A stretch of 64,000 nt of DNA from Capnocytophaga gingivalis ATCC 33624 (lineage in GTDB: Bacteria; Bacteroidota; Bacteroidia; Flavobacteriales; Flavobacteriaceae): assembly GCF_000174755.1 (NCBI RefSeq), contig NZ_ACLQ01000031.1:31222-95221 (forward strand), read 5' to 3'. The position numbers and the translations under genes are program-made. This document shows, one piece after another, positions 27,370-37,386 of this stretch. The notes beneath the pieces were generated by a model that saw nothing but the letters and a program-made list of their open reading frames with translations, was not told where the DNA came from and did not search any database. Positions within the stretch are counted from its first letter, which is position 1. Each line of letters starts with the position of its first letter.

Positions 27370-30300
27370 TTACAATTTTAATCCTATGCTCATACCAAAA
27401 GAGCGAGTAGTTGGTAAGGAAACTTCCCCTATCCCTTTGTTAGAAGCAGCTGTTTCAGGATCCATACCATCCCAGTCAAGACCTGTAGTCCAAAGATTGT
27501 TTCCAAATAGAGTAATATTCAATCCTTTGATATTCTTCTTTTCAGGTAGAGGAACATCATAAGAGATGGAGACATTTCTCAATTTTAAGTAAGTAGCATC
27601 GAAGATATTTTGAGTATCAATACCTCCTCGATAGAATCCTTCCCCATATCTTTTAGGAGAGAGTACTTTAGTATTGCGCTGTCCATTGGCCAAAACCCCA
27701 TCGAGAACAATACCTCTTTCTTCTACTCTTCCATTTCTTGTAATCAAATCACGTATCCCATTTTCAGTAGTTTCTCTCAACATACCTGTAGACATTCCCA
27801 CCATGTGAGCCGCTGAGAAATACTTGCCTCCTTTTTGGAAATCAAACTTAAAGGAAACACTCAAGTGGCTATATTTGAGAGTATTGGAAAGCCCCATAGT
27901 ATAATCTGGAATAATAGATCCTAAGGATTTTAACTCTGAAGGAGCGTATTTACCATTAGCTTGAATGATCTTATTTCCTTTATCATCATATTTAAAATCT
28001 CTACCATAAAGCTGTCCAAAAGCCTCTCCTTCTATAGCATAAAGAGATACCAAACCATATCTATCTGATGTTACTTTGTATCGCTTGATACCAGGAGCCA
28101 ATTTGATCAATTCGTTTTTATTCTTAGCAAAATTCCAACTTACATTCCATGAAAACTTACCTACTTTCACTGGAGTTGCAGATAGAGATACCTCAATCCC
28201 TTTATTGGACATTTTTCCACTATTAACCCTTTTGCTAATAAAACCATTAGCCGCATCAACAGGAAGAGGAATAATAAGATCCTTTGAGAGAATATCGTAT
28301 ACAGAGACATTGGCAGAAAGGCGATCTTTGAAAAGACGTAGTTCTAATCCTGCTTCTTTAGTTTCTTTTATTTCTGGTACTAATTCTGGATTATTCGATA
28401 CATCAGGACGAGAATAATCAGGAGCTCCTCCAAAAGGATTGTGTACAGTAGGATAGGTTACCAATTCATAAGGATTAGTATCATTTCCTGCCTGAGCCCA
28501 AGCTACACGTACCTTACCATAAGAAAGCCAAGAAGGTTTCTTTTTCAAAGCTGAAGTGAATACAAAGGAACCTGTTACTGAAGGATAAAATACAGGTTTG
28601 GAAACAGTCGAGAACCAATCTTGGCGTCCTGTTAGCTCAACAAAAGCCATTCCTTTATATCCGAAAGAGAGCATTCCAAATACACTATTGGTACGTCTCC
28701 ATGAAGCATAATCAGAGGCTTGAGGGGTTTCTTTACTATTCGCTAAGTTATAGAAATTAGGAGAGACAAGACCTCCAACTGTTTTCCCTGAAGACCAGCC
28801 ATATTTTCCATTACGACGAGAGAGCCCAATAAACCCTGTTAGTGTAAAATTCTTTGAAAGCTTAGGAGTATAGTGCAAGCGAGTTTCATAGTTGAAATCT
28901 GAGTTATTATACACTGTTTTAGTATAATAAGGAGTTCCAAAAGAACCTACTGCTTTTCTATCTTCCTTAGTGAGACTATAAATATCTCCATAGATTTTTC
29001 CTACCCAATATAATTGGCTTGAAAATTCATAAGTAAAACCAATATTTCCAAAGAAACGATGGCGCTTATCATTATTTGTGTTTTTATTAAGTTCCCAATA
29101 AGGATTGTCCACAAATTTGGGTTCAGCATTATTCCATGCTGTTCTGTTCCAAGGTCGCTGATCTCCAGCCTCATTTTCATAATATCTTTCCAAATTTCTC
29201 ATATCCAACTGTCTTTGGCTCCAAGTATAATGCACTATAGCCAATGGATTATTCACTGTATTGGAAAAATCAGGATTATCGCGTTCGGTCAAGACATAGT
29301 TAACCCCTCCCTCACTTTTGAGTTTTGAAGACAACTTAGAGTTAAAATTGAAAGAGAAGTTTGTCTTCTGCAATTTGGTTGTAGGAACAATCCCAGTTAC
29401 TTCATTATTTCCTAAAGAGAAGCGAAGATTGGTCCCTGACAAGGAGCGAGATACAGAAATAGAATTGGATATTCCCACTCCTGTTGTATAGAACTTATCT
29501 ACGTCATTATCTGGAGCCTTCCAAGGCACTGTTTTCAGATATTTCTCTGGAAGATATTCTTTGTCGAAAGCATACCAAGGGAGGTATTGTTGGTTTTCGA
29601 ATTTAGGCCCCCAGCTTTGATCTACTGCATAGCGAGCTATTTTATATTGTCGTCCATCGATATTAACTGTTTCAAATCGTTGAGAATCTCCACCTCCATA
29701 CTCGTTTTGCAGCTTAGGAGCAATATATATTTTTTCAAAAGTTACCCCTGATTTCACATCAATAGAGGTCTTTCCTGCTTTTCCCGATTTGGTAGTATAG
29801 AGAATTACCCCATTACCTCCACGACTTCCGTAAAGAGCTGTAGCGGCTCCTCCCGATAGGACAGTTACAGACTCTATATCTTCAGGATTGATATCCCCAG
29901 CAGCGTCTCCGAACTTACTATCAGTACCTCCGACAGTAGCCATAGGCACTCCATCGATGACGATCAAAGGTTGGTTACTTCCTGTAATAGTACCGACCCC
30001 ACGTATGGTAACGTTGGTATTTCCTCCCATAGAAGAAGTCGTATTGGTCTGCACCCCTGCTACACTCCCTGAAAGGTTATCACTGGCTCCTGCTTTTTGA
30101 GCGGTGTAACCTACAGCATTTTTATCACGCTTAATACCGAGAGCCCCTTCTTCTGCGGCAGCTTCGGCCTGTGGGAGTACCACATCAATAGTAGTAGAAA
30201 CCCCTACTTTTACCTCCGTACTCTTGTAGCCAGAGGCTGAAAAATGGAGTACTTCATTTTCCTTAGCAGAGATTGTATAGGCTCCCTCTGCATTGGTTTT

Positions 30301-30450
30301 AGCGTTGCGCTGAGTTCCTACCACAATAACAGAAGCCTCCGGTAAGGGTTTTCCTGCACTATCCTTCACACTTCCAGAAATTTTCTGTTGAGCAAAGGTC
30401 GTAGCTGAAAAAGCTATAAAAAGATATAGCCACAATTTTTTAAAATTCAT
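27370..30450 (-). CDS. SusC/RagA family TonB-linked outer-membrane protein, pair 2
   Basis: A protein of 1026 residues. The signal peptide ends near TTFAQQ, and KISGSVKDSAGKPLPEASV opens the regulatory-like domain. The plug carries GVGTITGSNQPLIVIDGVPM and the SRGGNGVILYTTKSGK signature. The barrel ends GMSIGLKL. Long blocks of its nucleotide sequence match pairs 1 and 3, pointing to recent duplication or gene conversion, while segments around residues 240-290 and 690-720 differ, as expected for extracellular loops. Confidence 0.95.
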   Translation of the reverse strand: MNFKKLWLYLFIAFSATTFAQQKISGSVKDSAGKPLPEASVIVVGTQRNAKTNAEGAYTISAKENEVLHFSASGYKSTEVKVGVSTTIDVVLPQAEAAAEEGALGIKRDKNAVGYTAQKAGASDNLSGSVAGVQTNTTSSMGGNTNVTIRGVGTITGSNQPLIVIDGVPMATVGGTDSKFGDAAGDINPEDIESVTVLSGGAATALYGSRGGNGVILYTTKSGKAGKTSIDVKSGVTFEKIYIAPKLQNEYGGGDSQRFETVNIDGRQYKIARYAVDQSWGPKFENQQYLPWYAFDKEYLPEKYLKTVPWKAPDNDVDKFYTTGVGISNSISVSRSLSGTNLRFSLGNNEVTGIVPTTKLQKTNFSFNFNSKLSSKLKSEGGVNYVLTERDNPDFSNTVNNPLAIVHYTWSQRQLDMRNLERYYENEAGDQRPWNRTAWNNAEPKFVDNPYWELNKNTNNDKRHRFFGNIGFTYEFSSQLYWVGKIYGDIYSLTKEDRKAVGSFGTPYYTKTVYNNSDFNYETRLHYTPKLSKNFTLTGFIGLSRRNGKYGWSSGKTVGGLVSPNFYNLANSKETPQASDYASWRRTNSVFGMLSFGYKGMAFVELTGRQDWFSTVSKPVFYPSVTGSFVFTSALKKKPSWLSYGKVRVAWAQAGNDTNPYELVTYPTVHNPFGGAPDYSRPDVSNNPELVPEIKETKEAGLELRLFKDRLSANVSVYDILSKDLIIPLPVDAANGFISKRVNSGKMSNKGIEVSLSATPVKVGKFSWNVSWNFAKNKNELIKLAPGIKRYKVTSDRYGLVSLYAIEGEAFGQLYGRDFKYDDKGNKIIQANGKYAPSELKSLGSIIPDYTMGLSNTLKYSHLSVSFKFDFQKGGKYFSAAHMVGMSTGMLRETTENGIRDLITRNGRVEERGIVLDGVLANGQRNTKVLSPKRYGEGFYRGGIDTQNIFDATYLKLRNVSISYDVPLPEKKNIKGLNITLFGNNLWTTGLDWDGMDPETAASNKGIGEVSLPTTRSFGMSIGLKL

Positions 30451-30475
30451 ATCCTTTGTGTTTTTATTAGTAGGA

Positions 30476-30483
30476 CAAACTTA
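30476..30483 (-). promoter_or_regulatory. Promoter -7 box of SusC pair 2
   Basis: TAAGTTTG, 25 bases upstream of the ATG, with an A-run and CG directly upstream. No TTTG appears at -33. Confidence 0.6.
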
Positions 30484-30637
30484 CGTTTTTTTTCTGAATA
30501 TCCATCACTTTCTGTATATTTTTTTTAGCACTTTATATTTTTTTAAACATAAATCATACATAATAAATCTTATAAAAACTTAATTCATTGATTATAAAGC
30601 AGCTTAGAGACAAAGCACACCAAAAGGGGGATAGTAA

Positions 30638-30671
30638 AAAAAGAGACTGTCGGGAAAGACAGTCTCTTTTT
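30638..30671. terminator. Terminator after pair 3
   Basis: A 14-base stem (AAAAAGAGACTGTC / GACAGTCTCTTTTT) with loop GGGAAA lies 33 bases beyond the SusD3 stop. It has A/T tails, so it can work on either strand. Confidence 0.85.
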
Positions 30672-30704
30672 GTTAAGAGATTATTTAATTACTAAAGAAA
30701 CAAA

Positions 30705-32327
30705 CTAAGGGCGACGTTGACCTCTATCAAAGATAAGTCTCTTGGTAAGAATATCTGTAGTCATCTGCATTGATTTCAATGCATTCTGGTAATTAGCCTC
30801 ATTAATTACTTTGTATGCTACAGGATAAAACAAACGTTCAGGAATATCTGTAAGATCGGCTACTAAGGACTCAAATCTATATTTAGTTTGTCCTGCCTCA
30901 GTAGGAATATTTAAATCGGTTTCCTCATTTACTTTAATAAGGGTATGAGGATATCCTGTACGGCGATATTCAGCCCAAGCCTCATTTGGATTCATGTAGA
31001 GAGCAATATACTTCTGAGTCAATACATTTTCCTCATTAGCTGCAGGAATTGTATTCAAGAAGTTAGTTATCTTAGTATCAGCTACTCCCCATTTTTTCAT
31101 AGAAGCTTCTACCCCTTTCTTATACCAAGTATTATCCCATCCGTTTGCTTCGGAAAGAAGGAAGCATACTTCAGAATATTCCATGAATACTTCAGCATAG
31201 TTAGGTTGGAGTATTCTACTACTGAAAAATGAAACTGCTACTCCTGATTTAAACTGAAAATCGGCCATACTTTCGTCCAAACCATAAGGCATTCCTATAT
31301 AGTCATTGAGATTGTCACTTTCTGTATAGCGTCCGTCACGAGCCTGATACTTAGTAAGTCCCTTAGGAGCGAAGTATTTTTGCAAGCGAGGGTCTACTCC
31401 AAAATTTCCTCTTTGCCCTTTGAGTAACTGTACAAAGCTATTAGAAGGAGAATAATCCACACGATTGCTTACAAAGTATTCTTTGTAGATAGGGGCAGGG
31501 TTTGTATCGTCACTATCAAATTGGAGCTCTACTGTATCCGCTTCACTTTGCATTACTGCAGTACCTGCTTTTAGTTCATCAATGCTCTGTTGTGCAAGGG
31601 TTCTAAGCTCTGTATCTGATACATCTTTCAAACGAATCGCAAGGCGTAGGCGCAAAGAGTTGGCAAAACGTCTCATCTTATCAGGAGTTTCAAAGATATA
31701 ATCTCCTTCCTTGAACACATAGGAATCACTGACTATTTGTGCAGCAGCTTCCTTAAGTTCTTTCAACAAATCTGTATAAATTTCCTTTTGAGTAGCATAT
31801 ACAGGAGAAATATATTTTTCCAACTGTAAAGCTTGGAAACGTTCTGGATTAGGAGATCCATAGGAATAGTAAGGTACATCTCCAAAAGTTTCTACCAAGA
31901 GTGCAAATGTATAGGCAAGCATGATACGTGCTGCTGCAATTTGATTTTCACTTTTTCCATAAGTAGTCATTAGTTCCTTAGTCTTAGGATCGGTATTCAA
32001 ATCAATGATGTCCTTGTAGCCCCCAGCTACTTGATAAGGGTAGCGCCATAGGTAATCCCCTGCATAGTCACGGTATAGGAAACGGCTTTCCTTGGTATAG
32101 GTGTCCTGAGCTGTATATTGCATCCAAGAGCGAAACATCATTCCTGAGGTGGTATAGTTACGAGTATTCTTGAGGAAGAGTTTCGTAGATCCATTGAACA
32201 ATGCTGTAGGAAGTGCCTGTTGTGGTCTATTAGGATTGGTATTAATTTCTTCAAAATCCTTTTGACAACTGGTGGTAGTACCCAAGAGAGCAAGCCCACC
32301 TAAAATTATGATTGCTAATCGTTTCAT
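30705..32327 (-). CDS. SusD-like outer-membrane lipoprotein, pair 3
   Basis: A protein of 540 residues with lipobox Cys21 (LLGTTTSCQKDF). It is strongly similar to SusD1 and SusD2, and ends in a short basic extension (FDRGQRRP) that the others lack. It starts 18 bases after susC3. It is the presumed lid of SusC3. Confidence 0.9.
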   Translation of the reverse strand: MKRLAIIILGGLALLGTTTSCQKDFEEINTNPNRPQQALPTALFNGSTKLFLKNTRNYTTSGMMFRSWMQYTAQDTYTKESRFLYRDYAGDYLWRYPYQVAGGYKDIIDLNTDPKTKELMTTYGKSENQIAAARIMLAYTFALLVETFGDVPYYSYGSPNPERFQALQLEKYISPVYATQKEIYTDLLKELKEAAAQIVSDSYVFKEGDYIFETPDKMRRFANSLRLRLAIRLKDVSDTELRTLAQQSIDELKAGTAVMQSEADTVELQFDSDDTNPAPIYKEYFVSNRVDYSPSNSFVQLLKGQRGNFGVDPRLQKYFAPKGLTKYQARDGRYTESDNLNDYIGMPYGLDESMADFQFKSGVAVSFFSSRILQPNYAEVFMEYSEVCFLLSEANGWDNTWYKKGVEASMKKWGVADTKITNFLNTIPAANEENVLTQKYIALYMNPNEAWAEYRRTGYPHTLIKVNEETDLNIPTEAGQTKYRFESLVADLTDIPERLFYPVAYKVINEANYQNALKSMQMTTDILTKRLIFDRGQRRP

Positions 32328-32345
32328 ATCATATTCTATTTAAAG

Positions 32346-35300
32346 TTATAATTTTAATCCTACACTCATACCGAAAGAGCGTGTAGTAGGAAGAGAGATT
32401 TCTCCTATCCCTTGATTAGAGGCAGCTGTTTCAGGATCCATACCATCCCAATCCAATCCAGTTGTCCAAAGATTATTACCAAAGAAAGAAACATTCACAT
32501 TCTTGATATATTTAGTACTTGGTAGAGGGACATCATAGGATAGTGACACACTTCTGAGCTTTAAGTAAGTTGCATCGAAGATATTTTGTTTGTCCACAGC
32601 ACCTTGGAAGAATCCTTCTCCATAGGTCTGAGGGTCAATTCTCTTCGTATTGACAGCTCCACTTCTTGTGACACCTGGTAGAACAATCCCTTTTTGATTC
32701 TTAGGTCCTGTAGGATCGTATTCACGTATACCTCCTGCAACTGTCTCACGAAGCATACCTGTACTCATCCCTGTCATGTGAGCGGCAGAGAAGTAATTAC
32801 CTCCTTTTTGGAAGTCAAATACGAAAGAGAAGTTCAAGCGACCATATCTGAAGCTATTGGTAAGTCCCATAGTATAGTCAGGGATGATATTTCCTAAGGC
32901 TTTAAGTTCAGAAGTTGCATATTTCCCATTGGATTGTACAATTCTATTTCCCTTGTCATCATATACAAAGTCTCTACCATAGAGTTCTCCAAATGGACGA
33001 CCTTCTATCGCATAGAGAGATACCTGTCCATATTTGTCCCAATTCACCCTATAGGTTCTGATACCAGGAGCCAATTTTTCCAATTTGTTTTTATTCTTAG
33101 AGAAGTTCCAGCTGAGGTTCCAGTTGAATTTTTCTGTCTGTATAGGAGTTACAGACAAGGTTACTTCCACCCCTTTGTTGGACATTTCTCCACTGTTTAC
33201 ATATTTCCAGTTATATCCGTTGGCAGCATCTATAGGTAGTGGGATGATAAGGTCTTTGGAGAGAATATCATATATAGAAGCATTGATAGAAACACGATCC
33301 TTGAAGAAGCGAAGTTCGAGACCTGCCTCCTTAGTTTCCTTTATCTCAGGTACGAGGTCTGGATTGTTGGATGTATTGGAGCGAATATAGTCCGGACTAC
33401 CTCTAAAAGGAGTATTTACGAGAGGATAGTTCATCAATCGGTAAGGACCAGTATCGTTACCCGCTTGTGCCCAAGCTACACGTGCTTTACCATAAGAAAG
33501 CCAAGAAGGTTTGCTCTTCCATGCAGAAGTAAAGACAAAGGAACCTGTTACAGAAGGATAGAATACAGGCTTGGACACAGTAGAGAACCAGTCCTGACGA
33601 CCAGTTACTTCCACGAAAGCCATATTCTTGAATCCAAAAGAAGCCATTCCATATACACTATTAGTACGTTGCCAAGAAGAATAATCAGAAGCTTGTGGTA
33701 CTTGCTTACTGTTAGACATATTATACAAATTAGGAACTACCAAACCTCCTACTGTTTTTCCACTTGACCAAGCATAACGGCTTTCACGACGAGACATACC
33801 CACAAATCCGGTAAGAGAGAAGTTTTCCCCTAACTTAGGAGTATAGTGTAAGCGGGTTTCATAGTTGAAATCGGTATTATTATACACAGTTTTCTGATAG
33901 CTTGGCACCCCATAAGCCCCTACTGCATTTCTATTTTCTTTGGTATAGTAATAGATATCTCCATATACTTTTCCTACTAAGTAAAGATTTTCTTTGAAGT
34001 GATAGGTAAGTCCCAAGTTTCCAAAGAAGCGGTGACGCTTATCATTATTGTAGTTCTTATATACTTCCCAATAAGGGTTATTAGCGAACTTAGGTTCTTC
34101 ATTATCCCAAGCAGTACGGTTCCAAGTACGTTGTCCTCCAGCTGGATCTATGTAATATTTTTCCAAATTTCTTACATCCAACTGGCGGTGGCTCCAAGCA
34201 TAGAATACATTCGCCAAATCATTATTCACCGTATTGGCATAATCTGGATTGGTACGGGAAGTTATTACATAATTGAATCCTCCTTCACTCTTAAGTTTTT
34301 TAGAAAGATCTGCACTAAAACTGAAAGCAAGGTTTGTCTTGTGCAAATCGGTATTAGGAACGATACCATTTACCTGATTGTTACCTAAGGAGAAACGTAG
34401 GTTGGTACCTGAGAGGGAACGTGTTACTGAGAAAGAGTTGGACACCCCTACCCCTGTACGATAGAATTTTTCAATACCTTTTTGTGGAGCTACCCAAGGT
34501 ACAGGTTTTAGATAATGTTCTGGAAGATATTTTTGGTCAAAAGCATACCAAGGAAGGTACATTTTACTAGAATCATACTTTGGTCCCCAGCTTTGGTCTA
34601 CTGCATAACGGGCTAAATTGTATTGCTGTCCATTGATTGTAGCTCTTTCAAACTGCTGAGAATCTCCACCTCCGTATTCGTTTTGAAGAACAGGAGCTAT
34701 ATAAGCCGTTTCAAAGGTAACTCCAGATTTGACTTCAATAGAAGTTTTTCCACCTTTACCTGATTTGGTAGTAATAAGGATTACCCCATTACCTCCACGG
34801 CTTCCGTAGAGTGCTGTTGCAGCACCTCCAGAGAGTACGCTTTGGGATTCTATATCCTCAGGGTTGATATCACTGAGCGCATCCCCTGTGTTCTTACCAT
34901 CTCCTACGGTAGCCATAGGCACCCCATCAATTACGATAAGTGGTTGGTTACTACCTGTTACGGTACCTACCCCACGAAGGATGATATTGGTATTCCCACC
35001 CATAGAAGAAGAAGAACTGGTTTGAGCTCCCGCTACGGCACCTGAGAGGTTCTGCCCTCCCTCTGTATTTTGGGTATTGTACCCCACAGCATCCTTGTTA
35101 CGCTCGATTCCCAAGGCACCTGCTTCCTGTTTGTTTTCCATAGGGAGCAATACTGCATTCACTACGGAGGAGAGCCCCACCTTAATTTCTACGTTTTGAT
35201 ACCCCTGAGCGGAGAAGCGAAGCGTTTCCTCAGCTTGTGCTTGGATCGCATATGCCCCCTCGGAGTTAGTTGTTGCACTACGGCTGGCGCCTACCACTTG

Positions 35301-35423
35301 CACGGTAGCTCCGGCCACGGGTTTCCCTGTGCTATCCTTCACACTCCCTTTTACAGATTGTTGTGCAAAGGCCATTGTCGTAAAGACAAGGAAACACAAT
35401 AGAAGTAATTTCTTTAGGTTCAT
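32346..35423 (-). CDS. SusC/RagA family TonB-linked outer-membrane protein, pair 3
   Basis: A protein of 1025 residues with a signal peptide to TMAFAQQ, regulatory-like domain SVKGSVKDSTGKPVAGATV, and plug motif GVGTVTGSNQPLIVIDGVPM. The plug differs from pairs 1 and 2 at the TonB-interaction side (GDGKNTGDALSDINPEDIES in place of GGADSKFGDAAG...). The barrel ends GMSVGLKL. Otherwise it has the same layout and presumably the same mechanism as the other pairs, with a different ligand preference inferred from the variable loops. Confidence 0.95.
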   Translation of the reverse strand: MNLKKLLLLCFLVFTTMAFAQQSVKGSVKDSTGKPVAGATVQVVGASRSATTNSEGAYAIQAQAEETLRFSAQGYQNVEIKVGLSSVVNAVLLPMENKQEAGALGIERNKDAVGYNTQNTEGGQNLSGAVAGAQTSSSSSMGGNTNIILRGVGTVTGSNQPLIVIDGVPMATVGDGKNTGDALSDINPEDIESQSVLSGGAATALYGSRGGNGVILITTKSGKGGKTSIEVKSGVTFETAYIAPVLQNEYGGGDSQQFERATINGQQYNLARYAVDQSWGPKYDSSKMYLPWYAFDQKYLPEHYLKPVPWVAPQKGIEKFYRTGVGVSNSFSVTRSLSGTNLRFSLGNNQVNGIVPNTDLHKTNLAFSFSADLSKKLKSEGGFNYVITSRTNPDYANTVNNDLANVFYAWSHRQLDVRNLEKYYIDPAGGQRTWNRTAWDNEEPKFANNPYWEVYKNYNNDKRHRFFGNLGLTYHFKENLYLVGKVYGDIYYYTKENRNAVGAYGVPSYQKTVYNNTDFNYETRLHYTPKLGENFSLTGFVGMSRRESRYAWSSGKTVGGLVVPNLYNMSNSKQVPQASDYSSWQRTNSVYGMASFGFKNMAFVEVTGRQDWFSTVSKPVFYPSVTGSFVFTSAWKSKPSWLSYGKARVAWAQAGNDTGPYRLMNYPLVNTPFRGSPDYIRSNTSNNPDLVPEIKETKEAGLELRFFKDRVSINASIYDILSKDLIIPLPIDAANGYNWKYVNSGEMSNKGVEVTLSVTPIQTEKFNWNLSWNFSKNKNKLEKLAPGIRTYRVNWDKYGQVSLYAIEGRPFGELYGRDFVYDDKGNRIVQSNGKYATSELKALGNIIPDYTMGLTNSFRYGRLNFSFVFDFQKGGNYFSAAHMTGMSTGMLRETVAGGIREYDPTGPKNQKGIVLPGVTRSGAVNTKRIDPQTYGEGFFQGAVDKQNIFDATYLKLRSVSLSYDVPLPSTKYIKNVNVSFFGNNLWTTGLDWDGMDPETAASNQGIGEISLPTTRSFGMSVGLKL

Positions 35424-35451
35424 ATCTCTTTATGATATTTGATTAGATACC

Positions 35452-35459
35452 CAAAAGTA
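35452..35459 (-). promoter_or_regulatory. Promoter -7 box of SusC pair 3
   Basis: TACTTTTG, 28 bases upstream of the ATG. The leader shares the CTAATC...ATAAAGAGATATG pattern with pair 4. The following 35460-35650 is AT-rich and I see no supported gene in it. Confidence 0.6.
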
Positions 35460-35651
35460 CGTTTTTTTTCGCTATTATCCTACAGCCAAAGATAAAAACC
35501 AAAAAAATTATGTCCTACTTATTATTTATAATTTTTTATACTAAAAAAGGGGAGAGTATAGCCACTAAAAAAGAAAAATATACTGTTTTTTATAATTTTA
35601 TTTTTACACGGCTTTTAAGAAGAAAGAAGGGATATTTGTCTTTTTTTAGAC

Positions 35652-35682
35652 AAAAAAAGCCATCTTTTATAAAGATGGCTTT
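35652..35682 (-). terminator. Terminator after pair 4
   Basis: A 12-base stem AAAGCCATCTTT / AAAGATGGCTTT with a 3-base loop and a run of seven T on the minus strand, 23 bases beyond the SusD4 stop. Confidence 0.85.
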
Positions 35683-35705
35683 AAAATATGATTACAAATT
35701 CACTT

Positions 35706-37361
35706 TTACTGACGTGTAGCGAAGATTAGTTTATGAGATCTAGCATCATTAGGATTCCCCATGTTCTTAAGGGCTTCTATATAATTTAAGTTGAGCCCAG
35801 TATAGGTATCTGGATAGTTCAATCGATCTGGTATGCCACTAACATCCTTAGCAGAAGGTTCCTTTTTGAACTCATATACAAGAGGATTTCCTTCGGGATA
35901 GTTACCTCTTACACGTTCGCCTACTTGGATCAGTGTTTTAGGATAGCCTGTTCTACGATATTCTACCCAAGCTTCATCTGGATCCATATATAAGGATATG
36001 TACTTTTGGGTAAGGACATTTTCCTCATTCGCTGCAGGGAGTGCTGCCATAAAGTTAGATTTTCTAGTACCTGTGATATCCCATCTGTCCAAAGAAGCTT
36101 CTACCCCTTTTCTATATAGAGCATTATCCCATCCTCTTAATTCAGAGAGGATAAAACATACTTCTGAGTAGTCCATAAGTACTTCTGTAGCAGTAGCTGA
36201 CAATATTTCTTTAGAAAAGAGAGAAACTCTATCTCCTCCATTGTACTGGTCAGTAGTAGCTCCTTCTTGCATACCATAAGGCATCCCTACATAACTAGTA
36301 GTATCGATAGGATTGCTTTGATCTAAGGTATAACCATAGTACACATCCCATTTACCCATACCTTTAGGTGCGAAATACTTTTCCATACGAGGATCTACAC
36401 TTCCAAAGTTCAGACCTCTGTCATTAGCTTTTTTATTATTTCCTGCAAGAAGTTTTACAAAATTACTAGAAGGCAGATAGTCCACACGGTTTCCTACATA
36501 ATAATCATAGTAGATTGGTGCAGGATAGGTATAGTTATCCTCAAAAGATAATCCTACTCTTTCTCCTTCTCCCAAAAGTTCAGTTTCTGTACCTACAGTG
36601 GTGTAATGATTAATGATATCCGTAACTTTTTGTTTCAATTCAGCACCTAATACAGTAGCATTAGCTCCTTTCAAGTGATTAGCAATGCGCAAGCGCAAAG
36701 AGTTGGCAAATTTTTTCATTTTTGCTGGAGTACCAAAAATAAAATCTCCATCTTTAAATACATAAGAAACAGAAGTATCCATCTCACTTATGGCTTGGTC
36801 TAATTCTTTGAGAATATCCAAGTAAATATCCTTTTGAGAGGCAAATACAGGAGTTACATAAGTATCTGTCTGCAAAGCTTGGAACTTAGGATTATCGGGA
36901 TCCAAAGCAGAATAATAAGGAACATCTCCAAAAGATTGTACCAAAAGACTAAAAGTATAAGCCATCATGATACGAGCTGCGGCTATCTGGTTTTCATTCT
37001 TTCCATAAGCAGCAACCAATTCTTTCGTTTTAGGATCCGTATTAAGATCTATAATAGTCTTATAATCCATAGCTCGCTTATAACCTTGAAAATAAATTGT
37101 ACTAGGTCCATTAGGATCCAATAGGTAACGACTTTCCTTAGTGTAAATAGGCTGTGCGGCATATTGCATCCATACACGCATTTGCTTCATATTATCATAT
37201 CCTCTTGTATTATTCATCAGAGCTTGGTTACTGCCATTGAATAAAGCGTAGGTAAGGTAATCTTCTGGTACGTTTGGGTTTTTATTAATTTCTTCAAAAT
37301 CCTTTGTACAACTTCCTAAGAGGAGTCCAGCTCCTAAGGTGGCTATTAGAATTTTTTTCAT
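35706..37361 (-). CDS. SusD-like outer-membrane lipoprotein, pair 4
   Basis: The 551-residue and most divergent SusD of the four. The lipobox Cys18 lies in LLLGSCTKDF, and EEINKNPNVP follows. An extra segment (LLAGNNKKANDRGLNFGSVDPR) and YISLYMDPDEAWVEYRRTGYP distinguish it. It lies 25 bases after susC4. It probably binds a different ligand from pairs 1-3, an inference from sequence distance only. Confidence 0.9.
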   Translation of the reverse strand: MKKILIATLGAGLLLGSCTKDFEEINKNPNVPEDYLTYALFNGSNQALMNNTRGYDNMKQMRVWMQYAAQPIYTKESRYLLDPNGPSTIYFQGYKRAMDYKTIIDLNTDPKTKELVAAYGKNENQIAAARIMMAYTFSLLVQSFGDVPYYSALDPDNPKFQALQTDTYVTPVFASQKDIYLDILKELDQAISEMDTSVSYVFKDGDFIFGTPAKMKKFANSLRLRIANHLKGANATVLGAELKQKVTDIINHYTTVGTETELLGEGERVGLSFEDNYTYPAPIYYDYYVGNRVDYLPSSNFVKLLAGNNKKANDRGLNFGSVDPRMEKYFAPKGMGKWDVYYGYTLDQSNPIDTTSYVGMPYGMQEGATTDQYNGGDRVSLFSKEILSATATEVLMDYSEVCFILSELRGWDNALYRKGVEASLDRWDITGTRKSNFMAALPAANEENVLTQKYISLYMDPDEAWVEYRRTGYPKTLIQVGERVRGNYPEGNPLVYEFKKEPSAKDVSGIPDRLNYPDTYTGLNLNYIEALKNMGNPNDARSHKLIFATRQ

Positions 37362-37386
37362 GTTCGTCCAATTTTAGTTTATTATT

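Noticed and set aside
35510..35719. 69-codon plus-strand ORF between pairs 3 and 4
   Set aside because: It is AT-rich, contains the pair 4 terminator and ends inside the SusD4 gene; chance ORF.
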